Assembly (NCBI GenBank): GCA_041395105.1
Contig: JAWLBB010000008.1
Coordinates: 1-64,000, forward strand
DNA: 64,000 bases
Reading direction: 5' to 3'
Origin: Opitutaceae bacterium
GTDB taxonomy: Bacteria; Verrucomicrobiota; Verrucomicrobiia; Opitutales; Opitutaceae
The notes under the pieces are model-generated. The model did not search any database and was not told the origin of the DNA. It was given only the letters and a program-made list of their open reading frames with translations. Positions 45,582-55,636 of this stretch are shown one piece after another. Each line of letters opens with the position of its first letter. Within the stretch, counting starts at the first letter, position 1. A program made the translations under genes and the position numbers.

Positions 45582-48500
45582 TCAGCCGGAGCCGCCCAAC
45601 CGTGTCTGCAGATAGGGAGCGGTCGCGCTGTTTTTCGCCTTGCCGAGATCCTTGAGCGGTCCCTGGAAGGTGATCTTTCCGCCGGCGGGTCCGCCTCCGG
45701 GACCGACCTCGATCAGGTAATCCGCCTCGGCGAGAAGGTCGAGGTGGTGCTCGATCACGATGACGGTATGTCCCTGCTCGACCAACCGATGGAGGACCTG
45801 GATGAGCTTTTCGCAGTCGCTGAGGTGGAGCCCGATGGTGGGTTCCTCGAGGATGTAGAGGTTGCGGGGCTGGATGCCGCGTTTGCGTTCGGTCACTGTC
45901 TGCAGGCCACGGGTCAATTCAGTGACCAGTTTCAGGCGCTGGGCTTCACCGCCTGAGAGGGTCGGACTGCTCTGCCCGAGCGTCAGGTAGCCGAGCCCGG
46001 TATCGACCATCAGTTGCATGGTCTCCTTGAGAACGGCATGGAAGTCGAAGAAGACGGCGGCTTCGTCGAAGGTCAGGGCGAGCACTTCCGAAACGGTCTT
46101 CCCTTTCCAGGTGATGTCCTGGAGTTCGGGACCGTAGCGGGATCCATCGCAGTCCTCGCAGGGCAGGTAGGTGTCGGGAAGGAAGTTCATCTCGAGCTTG
46201 ACCCGCCCGGCGCCCTTGCAGGTCTCGCAGCGCCCGCCGGGCGTGTTGAAGGAAAATCGCCCGGGCTGGAATCCTCGCATCCTGGACTCGGGCAGTTCGG
46301 CAAAGAACTTGCGGATCAGGTCGAAAGCTCCGAGGTAGGTGGCCGGGGTCGAGCGCGGAGTCTTCCCGATCGGGGCCTGGTCGACCTCGATGACCGACTT
46401 GAAAAGGTGCCCGTTGCGCAGATCGCGGAAAGGAGGCCCGCCCGTCCCACCACCGTCATCCCCGTCGTCGAGGGAATCGGTCGCCTTGAGGAACGCGGTG
46501 CCGGTCAGGCGTGCGGTCTGGGCGTGAATCGCCATGGCGACCGCGGGTTTGAGGAGATCCCGGATCAGGGTGGATTTGCCCGCTCCGGAGACGCCCCCGA
46601 CCATGGTGAGGCGGCCGATCGGAATCCGGATGTCCATCCCGCCGAGGTTGCGCAGACGGGCGCCGGAAAGGGTGAGCCAACCCGGCGGCCGCCCGCGGCC
46701 GTCCTTTGGGGGAAGGGGGCGCCAGATCCCGTTGAAAGGGTGAGGGATCTGGGCTTTGAGGTATTTCCCGGTCAGGCTTTTTTTGTTGCGGAGAAGCTGT
46801 TTGAGGGTGCCGTTGGCGAGGATGGCTCCACCGTGGATGCCGGCGCCGGGTCCAAGATCTATGATGGTGTCGGCCTGCTCCATCATGGCGTCGTCGTGCT
46901 CGACCACCAGCAGGGTGTTTCCCTTGTCGCGCAGCTCGAGCAGGGTGGCGATCAGTCGGTCATTGTCGCGCGCGTGCAGTCCGATGCTGGGCTCGTCGAG
47001 GACATAGAGGACGCCGGCGAGATTCGTGCCGAGCTGGGAGGCGAGGCGGATCCGTTGGGCCTCTCCCCCGGAGAGCGTGGTGGCCGGTCGATCGAGGGTC
47101 AGGTAGGCGAGGCCCACTTCGTCCATGAAGCGGAGGCGTTCCTCAATCTGTGGGATGATATCGGATACAATGAGCCGGCTTCGGTGGTCGAGCCGGAGCT
47201 TGCGCAGGGCCTTGATCAGGGCGGCCGGCTCGAGCGCGAGCATCTCAGGGAGGGAGAGGTTGCGGCCATCGGTCAGGGCCACCCGGACGGCCCGACTGAT
47301 CCGGTTGAGGCGGGTCCCGCGGCATTCCGGGCAGATCGAGCCCTTCAGTGATTCGAGCTCGTCGGGATCAAGGTCGTGGGCGAGGTCGGCCAGTTCCGGC
47401 GGCAGGTCTTCATCGTCCCGGCTCTCGAGCATCCAGGGCAGGATGCGCCCGTGGCCCCGGCAGGCCGGGCACCAGCCTTTGGGGGAGTTGAAGGAAAAAT
47501 GCTTGGGGTCGAGTTCGGGAAAGGCTTCGCCGGTCTCGGTATCGGTCCGGCTGGTCGAATACCAGCTGATTTCGTGACCCTCCGGACCGGCGAGGAAGCA
47601 GGATCCCTTGCCGAGGCGCAGGGCTTCAGATACGACCGTGGCCACTTCGGACCGCTTGCGGGTGGCCGCTTTGTCCGAGGATGCGAGGTCGGCCACGACC
47701 ACGTCGATGGTGTGCTCGCGGTAGCGGTCCAGCTTCTGGAAATCCTCGGTCAGCATGATGACGCCGTCGGTTCGCATCCGTTCGTGTCCGTGGTCTTCGA
47801 TCCAGTTGGCGATGGGCTGGTGGTGTCCCTTGCGCCCGCGGATGAGCGGTGCGCAGAGGAAGAGGTGACGGGCGATTCGCAGGGGCTTGGAGCGAAGGTC
47901 CCTTTCGATTCGCCCGATCACCTCGGACTCGGTCTGGGTCTCGACCGGTTTTCCGGTCGCCGGATTGTGCTGGAGGCCGATCCGGGCGTAGAGCAGCCGA
48001 AGGTATTGGGCGACCTCGGTCACGGTGGCAACGGTAGACTTGCGGCTGCCGCGGGTGATCCGCTGCTCGATCGCAACAGTGGGGGGGATCCCGGAAAGGC
48101 GGTCAATCGCGGGACGGGGCATCTGCTCGACGAATTGCCGGGCGTAAGGCGACATCGACTCCATGAAACGCCTTTGGCCCTCGCCGAAAATGATATCGAA
48201 CGCCAGGGTGGATTTGCCCGATCCCGAGATGCCGGTCACTACCGAGAGCTGTCGGTGTGGAATCCGGACGGAGATGTTCTTGAGGTTGTGCTCGCGGGCA
48301 CCGATGACCTCAATGACCTGGCCGGTTCGTCTTCCCCGCGTCTTCGACGCCGCCCGGTAACCCGACCGGCCTGCGCTCTCCGCCACCGCGGGGGTCTTGG
48401 CGGACCGGGCCCGATCCTCGAGCGCGTCCCTGAGGTAGGGGGAGGAGAGTGTCCCGGCCCGGGCCACCGTCTCCGGGGTGCCCGTGGCGACGATTCGGCC

Positions 48501-51290
48501 GCCCCCGTCGCCCGCTTCCGGGCCGAGCTCGATCACCCAGTCCGCCGACTTGAGGACATCAAGATTGTGTTCGATGATGACAACGCTGTGACCGTGATCG
48601 ACGAGCCTTTGCAGCACTCCGATGAGCCGGCGGACATCGTGGCGATGCAGGCCGGTGGTGGGTTCATCGAGCAAGAGAAGAGCCCGGTTGGTCGGGTCTG
48701 TCCGGGAGACTTCGCCGAGGTAGCGGACAAGCTTGAGCCGTTGGGATTCTCCGCCGGACAGCGTGTTGAGCGGCTGACCGAGGGTGAGATAGCCGAGGCC
48801 CACGTCGTCGAGTGCCTGGAGCCTTTTACGGATCCTGGCCTGATCGGAGAAAACCGTGATGGCTTCACCAATGGTCAGGTCGAGGATATCGCTGATCGAA
48901 TGGCCATTCCATTCAATCTCGAGGATTTCCGGACGGAAGCGCTTTCCCTCGCAGATGGGGCAGGGAATGAAGACATCGGAGAGAAATTGCATCTCAACCT
49001 TCTCGTAGCCCAGGCCCTGGCAGTGATCACAGCGCCCGCTGCCGCTGTTGAAGGAGAAACTGGATGCGGTCAGGCCCAGCCGGGCCGCTTCGGGCGTGCG
49101 GGCGAAGAGGTCGCGGATGGTATCCCAGGCCTCGGAGTAGAGGGCGGGATTGGATCGGGGGGTCCGGCTGATCGGCGACTGGTCGACCAGAAGAATGTCT
49201 GCGAATCCCGGATGGGCGGAGAGACTTTCGATTTCGGCTGGATCCTCCGCGACCTGCCCGGTCTGCCCGATCAATCCCTGGTAAATCACATTGTCGAGGA
49301 GGGTGGATTTCCCGGAGCCCGATACCCCGCTCAGGCAGACGAGGCGCCCGAGGGGCAGGTCCAGGTCAAGTTTCCTGAGGTTGTGCTTGCTGACGCCTCT
49401 GAACCGGAGCCATTCAACGCCATCGGCGGGTAGGCCGACCGGCCGGCGCGTGTCGGGCAGAGAAACCCTTTCCCGACCGGAGAGATAGCCGCCGGTCAGG
49501 CTGAACGGCGCGCGTTTCATGCCGCCGACCGATCCTTCGAAGACGACGTTGCCGCCGTCGCGACCCGGACCGGGTCCGATCTCGATCACATGATCGGCGG
49601 CACGAATCATGGAATCGTCGTGTTCGACCACGATGACCGTGTTTCCGTTTCGGGTCAGTCCCCGGATAATCCCGATGAGGCGGTCGATGTCGCGCGAGTG
49701 CAGGCCGACCGAGGGTTCATCGAGAACGAACAGCGTGTCGACAAGGGATGTGCCGAGGCACGAGGTCAGATTGACCCGCTCGACCTCGCCGCCGCTGAGG
49801 GTTCGCGAAGTCCGATCGAGCGTGAGGTAGCCGAGCCCGACCTGATCGAGGTAGCGCAGGCGGGTGACGATGGAGTCGAGGGCGATTTCCGCCTGATGAT
49901 CGGTTCCCTTCAGCTCGGGGAGTTCCTTTTCCATCAGGGGAGTCAGGCTGGAAACCGACATCTGGTAGAGTTCGGGCAGCGCGTGCCCCTGCCACTTCCA
50001 GAAGAGCGATTCGGGCTGGAGGCGGGAGCCGCCGCATGTGCCGCAGGTCCGGTAGCTGCGGAAGCGCGAAAGAAACACCCGGACGTGCATCTTGTAGGTG
50101 TTGGTCTCCAGCCAATCAAAGAATCCTCCCAGACCGTACCAGAGCCCGGATTCATAATCGTAGTCGGCACCGGATTCCTTCTGCTTCCGGTAGGCGGGCT
50201 CGCCGTTCATGACCAGGTCGAGCTGTTCCGGGGTCAGGTCGGCAAAGGGGATATCGACGGGAATGCCCAGTCGCCTGGAGGCCCGGATCAGATCCTTTTT
50301 CGACTCGCCGTAGACTTCGCCTTCGAAGGCCTTGATCGCACCGTCGCGGATGCTCCTGCTTGTATCCGGAATCACCAGACGATAATCGATCTCGATGACA
50401 CGACCGAATCCCCGACAACGGGGACAGGCGCCGAGCGGCGAATTGAAGGAAAAGAGTCCGGGGGAGGCCGGCCGAAAGCGACGACCGGTGGTCGGGGAGT
50501 GAAGTCCACGGGAATAACGTCCGAGAATGCTCCCCTCCGGACTCATCAGGACCATTTCGCCCTGGCCGAAATGCAGGGCGGTTTCGGCGGCTTCAAGAAA
50601 CCGGCCGGCATCGGCCTTCCGGACGCGGACCCGATCCTGGATGACCTGGATGGCAGGTGCCTTCACGAGCGAGGGATCCGTATCGGGATGGATCTCGTCG
50701 ATGCGGGCCGGCCCCGTCTCCGGTAGAAGAATCCGGGTATAGCCTTGTCCCTCCAGGCTGGTGAGGATCTCCGCCCAGCTCATGTTCTGCGGCCGGCTGA
50801 CCTCGAATCCGACCAGAACGGTCTGATCGGCAAAAAGGGCGAGTGCCTTCGACCAGATGCTGCTCGGATTGTCGTCGTGGATGGCCTCGCCCGTCTCGGG
50901 ATCATGCAGGGTGGCGGCGTGGGAGAACCAGACTTTAAAAAAATCGGTCAGCTCGGTCATGGTCCCGACCGTCGAACGGGACGTCTTGACCGTGTTTGTC
51001 TGTTCAATCGCGATCGAAGGGCGGATATTCTCAATCCGGTCGACCTTGGGTTTTTGCAGCAGGTCGAGGAATTGCCGGGTATAGGCGCTGAAGGTCTCGA
51101 CGTAGCGGCGCTGGCCCTCGGCGTGGATCGTGTCAAAGACGAGGGAGGATTTTCCGGAACCGCTGAGGCCGGTCACGACCACGTACCGGCCGAGAGGGAT
51201 CGTCAGATCGAAGCCCTTCAGGTTGTTCTGACGGGCCCCGAAGATGCGGATGGTTTCCTGGGAGGGATGGGATGTCGGCACAGAGATCAA
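45582..51290 (-). CDS. uvrA: tandem-fused double UvrA, excinuclease ABC damage-recognition ATPase
   Basis: 1,902 residues, twice the normal UvrA length (about 940). Two complete UvrA copies are joined near residue 965. Four Walker A motifs (GLSGSGKSS, GVSGSGKST, GISGSGKST, GVSGAGKST), four ABC signatures (LSGGEVERV, LSGGESQRL, LSGGEAQRI, LSGGEAQRL) and the zinc modules with CxxC pairs are all visible. The first signature (VERV) departs from the consensus. UvrA dimerises, so the fusion may act as a built-in dimer. Chlamydia has a similar fused UvrA. The start is TTG 51290 or GTG 51281. The partner uvrB lies at the right end of the window. Confidence 0.95.
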   Translation of the reverse strand: MISVPTSHPSQETIRIFGARQNNLKGFDLTIPLGRYVVVTGLSGSGKSSLVFDTIHAEGQRRYVETFSAYTRQFLDLLQKPKVDRIENIRPSIAIEQTNTVKTSRSTVGTMTELTDFFKVWFSHAATLHDPETGEAIHDDNPSSIWSKALALFADQTVLVGFEVSRPQNMSWAEILTSLEGQGYTRILLPETGPARIDEIHPDTDPSLVKAPAIQVIQDRVRVRKADAGRFLEAAETALHFGQGEMVLMSPEGSILGRYSRGLHSPTTGRRFRPASPGLFSFNSPLGACPRCRGFGRVIEIDYRLVIPDTSRSIRDGAIKAFEGEVYGESKKDLIRASRRLGIPVDIPFADLTPEQLDLVMNGEPAYRKQKESGADYDYESGLWYGLGGFFDWLETNTYKMHVRVFLSRFRSYRTCGTCGGSRLQPESLFWKWQGHALPELYQMSVSSLTPLMEKELPELKGTDHQAEIALDSIVTRLRYLDQVGLGYLTLDRTSRTLSGGEVERVNLTSCLGTSLVDTLFVLDEPSVGLHSRDIDRLIGIIRGLTRNGNTVIVVEHDDSMIRAADHVIEIGPGPGRDGGNVVFEGSVGGMKRAPFSLTGGYLSGRERVSLPDTRRPVGLPADGVEWLRFRGVSKHNLRKLDLDLPLGRLVCLSGVSGSGKSTLLDNVIYQGLIGQTGQVAEDPAEIESLSAHPGFADILLVDQSPISRTPRSNPALYSEAWDTIRDLFARTPEAARLGLTASSFSFNSGSGRCDHCQGLGYEKVEMQFLSDVFIPCPICEGKRFRPEILEIEWNGHSISDILDLTIGEAITVFSDQARIRKRLQALDDVGLGYLTLGQPLNTLSGGESQRLKLVRYLGEVSRTDPTNRALLLLDEPTTGLHRHDVRRLIGVLQRLVDHGHSVVIIEHNLDVLKSADWVIELGPEAGDGGGRIVATGTPETVARAGTLSSPYLRDALEDRARSAKTPAVAESAGRSGYRAASKTRGRRTGQVIEVIGAREHNLKNISVRIPHRQLSVVTGISGSGKSTLAFDIIFGEGQRRFMESMSPYARQFVEQMPRPAIDRLSGIPPTVAIEQRITRGSRKSTVATVTEVAQYLRLLYARIGLQHNPATGKPVETQTESEVIGRIERDLRSKPLRIARHLFLCAPLIRGRKGHHQPIANWIEDHGHERMRTDGVIMLTEDFQKLDRYREHTIDVVVADLASSDKAATRKRSEVATVVSEALRLGKGSCFLAGPEGHEISWYSTSRTDTETGEAFPELDPKHFSFNSPKGWCPACRGHGRILPWMLESRDDEDLPPELADLAHDLDPDELESLKGSICPECRGTRLNRISRAVRVALTDGRNLSLPEMLALEPAALIKALRKLRLDHRSRLIVSDIIPQIEERLRFMDEVGLAYLTLDRPATTLSGGEAQRIRLASQLGTNLAGVLYVLDEPSIGLHARDNDRLIATLLELRDKGNTLLVVEHDDAMMEQADTIIDLGPGAGIHGGAILANGTLKQLLRNKKSLTGKYLKAQIPHPFNGIWRPLPPKDGRGRPPGWLTLSGARLRNLGGMDIRIPIGRLTMVGGVSGAGKSTLIRDLLKPAVAMAIHAQTARLTGTAFLKATDSLDDGDDGGGTGGPPFRDLRNGHLFKSVIEVDQAPIGKTPRSTPATYLGAFDLIRKFFAELPESRMRGFQPGRFSFNTPGGRCETCKGAGRVKLEMNFLPDTYLPCEDCDGSRYGPELQDITWKGKTVSEVLALTFDEAAVFFDFHAVLKETMQLMVDTGLGYLTLGQSSPTLSGGEAQRLKLVTELTRGLQTVTERKRGIQPRNLYILEEPTIGLHLSDCEKLIQVLHRLVEQGHTVIVIEHHLDLLAEADYLIEVGPGGGPAGGKITFQGPLKDLGKAKNSATAPYLQTRLGGSG

Positions 51291-51370
51291 CTGAAGATCG
51301 GAACCCCGGCCTTTTCAAGGCGATTGTGATCAAATGTTCACGCTTGAGGGCCCCCTCCGGATGCTGCCGC

Positions 51371-52462
51371 CTACATTCCTGTCATCCGCTTCAGGAAGTC
51401 GGTCTGCTTCCGGAACTGGGCTTCCGGTTCGAAATGCTGATGGGCAAAAACCTGCCCGGCCTTCCCCGCTTTTTCCCGAAGACCGGGATCGACGATCAAT
51501 CGCCGGACAGCGTGACCGAACGCCTCCAGGTCGTCGATCGGCGTGATCCAGCCCGATTCCCCCTGAACCATGCATTCACCGGCACCGCCGACGTCGGTCG
51601 TCACGACCGGGAGTCCCAGCCATTGAGCCTCGATCAGAAAATTGGACAGAGAATCGGAACGCGACGCGCGGACACCGATATCCGCTGCGTTGATCCAGGG
51701 GGAGGGGTCCATCTGGAAGCCGGGAAAACGGATCCTTGCTTCGAGTCCGAGGGCCTGAACTCTTGCACGCACCGCCTTTTCGGTTTTTCCCGTTCCCATC
51801 AGCCAGAGCTGCCAGTCCGGCTCGGCCGGAAGGCGGGCAACCATCTCCACCAGGCCGATCTGGTTTTTTTCCGGCCGGAACTGGGCACAGGAGATCAGGA
51901 CCACGGTTTCATCCCCGGCTCCGGCCTGTTCCCGCAGCGATTGCCGCATCATCCCGATCGGACGTCGGGAATGGTTCAGCAGGACCGGATTGGGGACGAG
52001 GGCGATTCGATCGGACGGGACGCGGGCTTCGCGGATGACCCGCTCCAGGGCATACCGGCTGTTGACGATGATGCCGGTGGCGTTCTTGAGGGACCAGCGG
52101 TAGAAGGGAGACATCCATTTCCCGGTGCGGAAGGTGGCCACGAGGGGCACCTCGCGGATACTCCGGGCCAGGGACCAGCCGTGGCTGTTGGCCATTCGTC
52201 CCATACATACGATGCAATCGGGGTCGGCCCGGTGAAGGGTATCGACAAGGTCCGGGGCATACCAGTCGAGACGGCGGTCCGTTGACTGAAGGCTGATCCG
52301 GCCGATACCGGGATCCCAGTCGTCGGGTTCGAGGGCACCGCCCGGACGAAAGGTGATCAGGACCACCTCATGGCCGTTGGCAGCCAGCCAACGGGCCCAG
52401 GCGACGGTCTGGCGTTCGGTGCCTCCGGCTCGGAGGTAATCCTGGATCAGGGCTATCCTCAT
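51371..52462 (-). CDS. GT-B glycosyltransferase (GT4-like)
   Basis: A 363-residue retaining glycosyltransferase of the GT-B fold. The N-terminal acceptor domain has the YLRAGGTERQTV loop. The C-terminal nucleotide-sugar domain has SCAQFRPEKNQIGLVEMV and the EX7E-like SRSDSLSNFLIEAQWLGLPVVTTDVGGAGE. It probably adds a sugar in lipopolysaccharide or exopolysaccharide synthesis. It stands alone upstream of uvrA on the same strand. Confidence 0.87.
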   Translation of the reverse strand: MRIALIQDYLRAGGTERQTVAWARWLAANGHEVVLITFRPGGALEPDDWDPGIGRISLQSTDRRLDWYAPDLVDTLHRADPDCIVCMGRMANSHGWSLARSIREVPLVATFRTGKWMSPFYRWSLKNATGIIVNSRYALERVIREARVPSDRIALVPNPVLLNHSRRPIGMMRQSLREQAGAGDETVVLISCAQFRPEKNQIGLVEMVARLPAEPDWQLWLMGTGKTEKAVRARVQALGLEARIRFPGFQMDPSPWINAADIGVRASRSDSLSNFLIEAQWLGLPVVTTDVGGAGECMVQGESGWITPIDDLEAFGHAVRRLIVDPGLREKAGKAGQVFAHQHFEPEAQFRKQTDFLKRMTGM

Positions 52463-52513
52463 GGCATGGGAAAAAGGCTGTGCGTGGCGGGAGAGGTCTG
52501 GTAAGGGTGGGCC

Positions 52514-52933
52514 ATGAAATACGGTTCGGTGGCACAGCTCTTCATCCGCTGGGCGGTTTGCGCCCTCGGCGTGTTGATCGCGTCATCTGTCATTCCCGGG
52601 ATCAGCTACGAAAACGGCAGCGACCTGATCGTCGTGGTCCTGTTGCTGAGTTTTCTGAATGCGGTTCTTCGGCCCATCCTTGTCCTCTTCGCCCTGCCGT
52701 TCGTGATCCTGACGATGGGTATCGGGATTCTCGTCATCAATGCGCTGCTCTTCATGCTGGTCGCCCACTGGGTGGATGGTTTCCACGTCGCGAGCTTCCT
52801 GTCAGCCTTTTTCGGCTCTCTCATCGTCAGTTTGACCTCCCTTTTTCTCCTCGGCTCGCGGCGGATTCAGGTGCATGGTCCTCGCCGGAATCCGCCTGGC
52901 AGGCGCAAAGACGATGATGTCATTGATATCTGA
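52514..52933 (+). CDS. small membrane protein, phage holin family (4-TM type)
   Basis: 139 residues with four predicted membrane helices (for example GVLIASSVIPGI, VVVLLLSFLNAVLRPILVLFALPFVILTMGIGILVINALLFMLV and FFGSLIVSLTSLF). The pattern NAVLRPILxxxxLPF is typical of this widespread chromosomal family named for distant similarity to holins. No phage genes are nearby, so it is a housekeeping membrane protein of unknown role. Confidence 0.8.
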   Translation: MKYGSVAQLFIRWAVCALGVLIASSVIPGISYENGSDLIVVVLLLSFLNAVLRPILVLFALPFVILTMGIGILVINALLFMLVAHWVDGFHVASFLSAFFGSLIVSLTSLFLLGSRRIQVHGPRRNPPGRRKDDDVIDI

Positions 52934-52995
52934 TCGCGAACGCAGCTTTGGGGATGGCACCCTTCATTTGTCCTTCAACTCCACCTTACACCAAC

Positions 52996-54393
52996 ATGGC
53001 AGAATCAGCAGAATTTGATTTAGTGGTCATCGGCGGCGGTCCGGCCGGTTACGCAGCGGCCATCCGGGCCGGGCAACTCGGCCGGAAAGTGGCTTGCGTC
53101 GAAATGGAACGGGCCGGCGGAACCTGTTTGAACTGGGGATGCATCCCCAGCAAGGCCCTCCTCAAGAGCGCCGAAATGTTCCAGTCCTTCAAGAAGGCCG
53201 ACTCGATGGGCTTCACCGTCGGCGAGGTCGGTTACGATTTTGCCAAGATCATCGCCCGTTCCCGTCAGGTTTCCGACCAGATGGCCAAGGGAATCGAGTT
53301 CCTCTTCAAGAAGAACAAGGTGGATTACGTGGTGGGCAAGGGACGGGTCATGTCTCCCGGTCTGGTCGAGGTCACCGACGGGCAGGGAAAAATCAGCCAG
53401 CTGAAGGCGAAGGCCATCCTCATCGCCACCGGCGCCCGGGCGCGCCGGCTGCCGGGTCTGGAAGTCGACGGGACCCGGATCATGACGTCGAGGGAAGCTC
53501 TCGTCATGCCGGCTCAACCCAAGTCGATCATTATTGTCGGAGCCAGTGCCATCGGGATGGAATTCGCCTATTTTCTCAATGCGTTCGGGACCGAGGTGAC
53601 CTTGGTGGAGATCATGCCTTCGGTTCTGCCGGTTGAAGACGAGGAAGTCTCGAAACTGGTCGCCCGTTCCTTCAAGAAGTCCGGGGTCAAGATCCATACC
53701 GGTACCAAAATCGAAAATCTGAAAGCAACCAAGACGGGTGTGACAGCAGAGCTGGTCGTTGATGAGAAGCGCACACCGATCGAAGCCGAAGCCGCCCTGA
53801 TCGCGATCGGAATCGAAGCCAACCTCGAGGGCACCCTGGCCGAATCGGTCAAACCGGAGAAAGATCGGGGTTACCTCAGGGTGGATGATTGCTATGAGAC
53901 CACGGTCAAGGGCATCTATGCCGCCGGTGACATCATCGGCCCCCCCTGGCTGGCCCACGTGGCCACCTATGAGGCGATCCAGGCGGTCAACGGCATCTTC
54001 GGGGTCGGCAAGCCCCGTCGGGTCACCGCTTTTCCCGGATGCACCTATTGCCAGCCCCAGGTGGCCAGCATCGGGTCGACGGAAAAGAAACTGAAGGAAG
54101 ACGGGATCGATTACCTGGTGGGCAAGTTCCCCTTCACCGCCTCGGGCAAGGCAGTGGCCGGCAACGCGTCGGAGGGATTCGTCAAGGTCCTCAGCGCCAG
54201 GGACTCCGGAGAAATCCTCGGCGTCCACATCGTGGGTGCGGAGGCGACCGAACTGATTGCCGAATACGGTCTGGCCATCACCCTTGAGGCGACCATTGCG
54301 GAAATCCACGAGACCATTCACGCCCATCCGACCTTGAGTGAGGCCCTGGCCGAAGCCGCCGCAGCCACCCACAACGAGGCGATCCATATCTGA
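52996..54393 (+). CDS. lpdA: dihydrolipoyl dehydrogenase
   Basis: E3 subunit of 2-oxo acid dehydrogenase complexes or of the glycine cleavage system. The FAD motif VVIGGGPAGYAAAIRAGQLG, the redox disulfide GGTCLNWGCIPSK, the NAD motif IIIVGASAIGMEFAYFL, GIYAAGDI and the C-terminal His-Glu pair HAHPTLSEA are all present. The start at ATG 52996 (MAESAEFDLVV) gives the expected 465-residue protein. No E1 or E2 gene is in the window. Confidence 0.95.
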   Translation: MAESAEFDLVVIGGGPAGYAAAIRAGQLGRKVACVEMERAGGTCLNWGCIPSKALLKSAEMFQSFKKADSMGFTVGEVGYDFAKIIARSRQVSDQMAKGIEFLFKKNKVDYVVGKGRVMSPGLVEVTDGQGKISQLKAKAILIATGARARRLPGLEVDGTRIMTSREALVMPAQPKSIIIVGASAIGMEFAYFLNAFGTEVTLVEIMPSVLPVEDEEVSKLVARSFKKSGVKIHTGTKIENLKATKTGVTAELVVDEKRTPIEAEAALIAIGIEANLEGTLAESVKPEKDRGYLRVDDCYETTVKGIYAAGDIIGPPWLAHVATYEAIQAVNGIFGVGKPRRVTAFPGCTYCQPQVASIGSTEKKLKEDGIDYLVGKFPFTASGKAVAGNASEGFVKVLSARDSGEILGVHIVGAEATELIAEYGLAITLEATIAEIHETIHAHPTLSEALAEAAAATHNEAIHI

Positions 54394-54493
54394 TCGGGCT
54401 CGAGGTGCGGCCGGTTATGGCAGTCACGGTGGCCGTTCGTTCTTTTTCACTGGACAGTCTCTCTTCGCTTAGGACACTGAACGGTTCTTTCCT

Positions 54494-54547
54494 GCGCCTG
54501 TAGTTCAATGGATAGAACTCTGGCCTCCGAAGCCAGCGATTCGGGTT

Positions 54548-54568
<21 letters not shown>
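54494..54568 (+). tRNA. tRNA-Arg (anticodon CCG)
   Basis: Cloverleaf of 75 bases including an encoded CCA. The acceptor GCGCCTG pairs with CGGGCGT (with wobble), the anticodon stem is CTGGC/GCCAG with loop CTCCGAA (anticodon CCG, decoding CGG), and the T-loop is GGGTTCGACTCCC. It follows lpdA by 100 bp. The last 21 bases are repeated twice downstream. Confidence 0.95.
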
Positions 54569-54900
<332 letters not shown>

Positions 54901-54998
54901 TAACGTCCGTCGCCGGCAATCCGGTTGACATCGGACCCAAAGATACCGTCCGGGGTTGGGGGGCTTGACTTCCTGTTGGTCGGGTCGAAAATCGGCGC

Positions 54999-55526
54999 AT
55001 GAAAGTGACGTTGATTTCGGTTCTGGCTCTTGGGCTGGCGGGATGTGCGACCGTTCCCTCCGACGTCTATTATGGGCCCCTCGTGGACGATGTGGGTTAC
55101 TCTGCACTGAACACCGGCCCCAATGAGTGGTCGGTTCGCTATACCGGGGACACCCACATGACGGGCAGTACGGTGCGTGACCTGACGCTCCTCGCCTGTG
55201 CGGATCTCGCGGCGGGGTCCGGTTGTGGTTGGTTCGTCGTTAACGAGAAGGTCGACGAGAGCGGCAGTATCCTTCACGGGACTTCGTTCAGCGGTCCGGC
55301 CAGGGAGCAGACCAGCACCGGCTACAGCGGTGGTGTCGACAAGCTCAGCGGGACAATGTCGTCCGAAACCAGCTTCATATCCCAGTATCGGTATGAGATC
55401 CGGTGTTATCGTGAACAGCCGGCGGATCCGGGAGCGTTCGAGTCCGCACGAGTGGCAAGCGAGCTTCGTGCGAAGTATGGTATCTCCGGGCTGAACACCA
55501 CCGGGAGCCAGGTTCCGAAAGAATAA
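54999..55526 (+). CDS. predicted lipoprotein, CC0125-like
   Basis: A 175-residue protein with a lipoprotein signal (LISVLALGLAGC, Cys at about 16). The mature part (YSALNTGPNEWSVRYTGDTHMTGSTVRDLTLLACADLA) resembles small outer-membrane lipoproteins of the CC0125 type. The function is unknown. It lies just after the 142-bp repeats. Confidence 0.65.
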   Translation: MKVTLISVLALGLAGCATVPSDVYYGPLVDDVGYSALNTGPNEWSVRYTGDTHMTGSTVRDLTLLACADLAAGSGCGWFVVNEKVDESGSILHGTSFSGPAREQTSTGYSGGVDKLSGTMSSETSFISQYRYEIRCYREQPADPGAFESARVASELRAKYGISGLNTTGSQVPKE

Positions 55527-55636
55527 GGACGGTCCGATTGACGGCGTCGGCCTCCGCGCCCGTTGCCCGCCTGTCCAGGCGGCAGCCGGCCGGGTCGGGC
55601 GTGGATCCCACCCCGACGCGGTCCCCGGTGGCTTGA

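Noticed and set aside
52514..52933. Prophage signal from a holin-family protein
   Set aside because: The family is a common chromosomal 4-TM protein; no lysin, capsid or phage integrase genes are near it.
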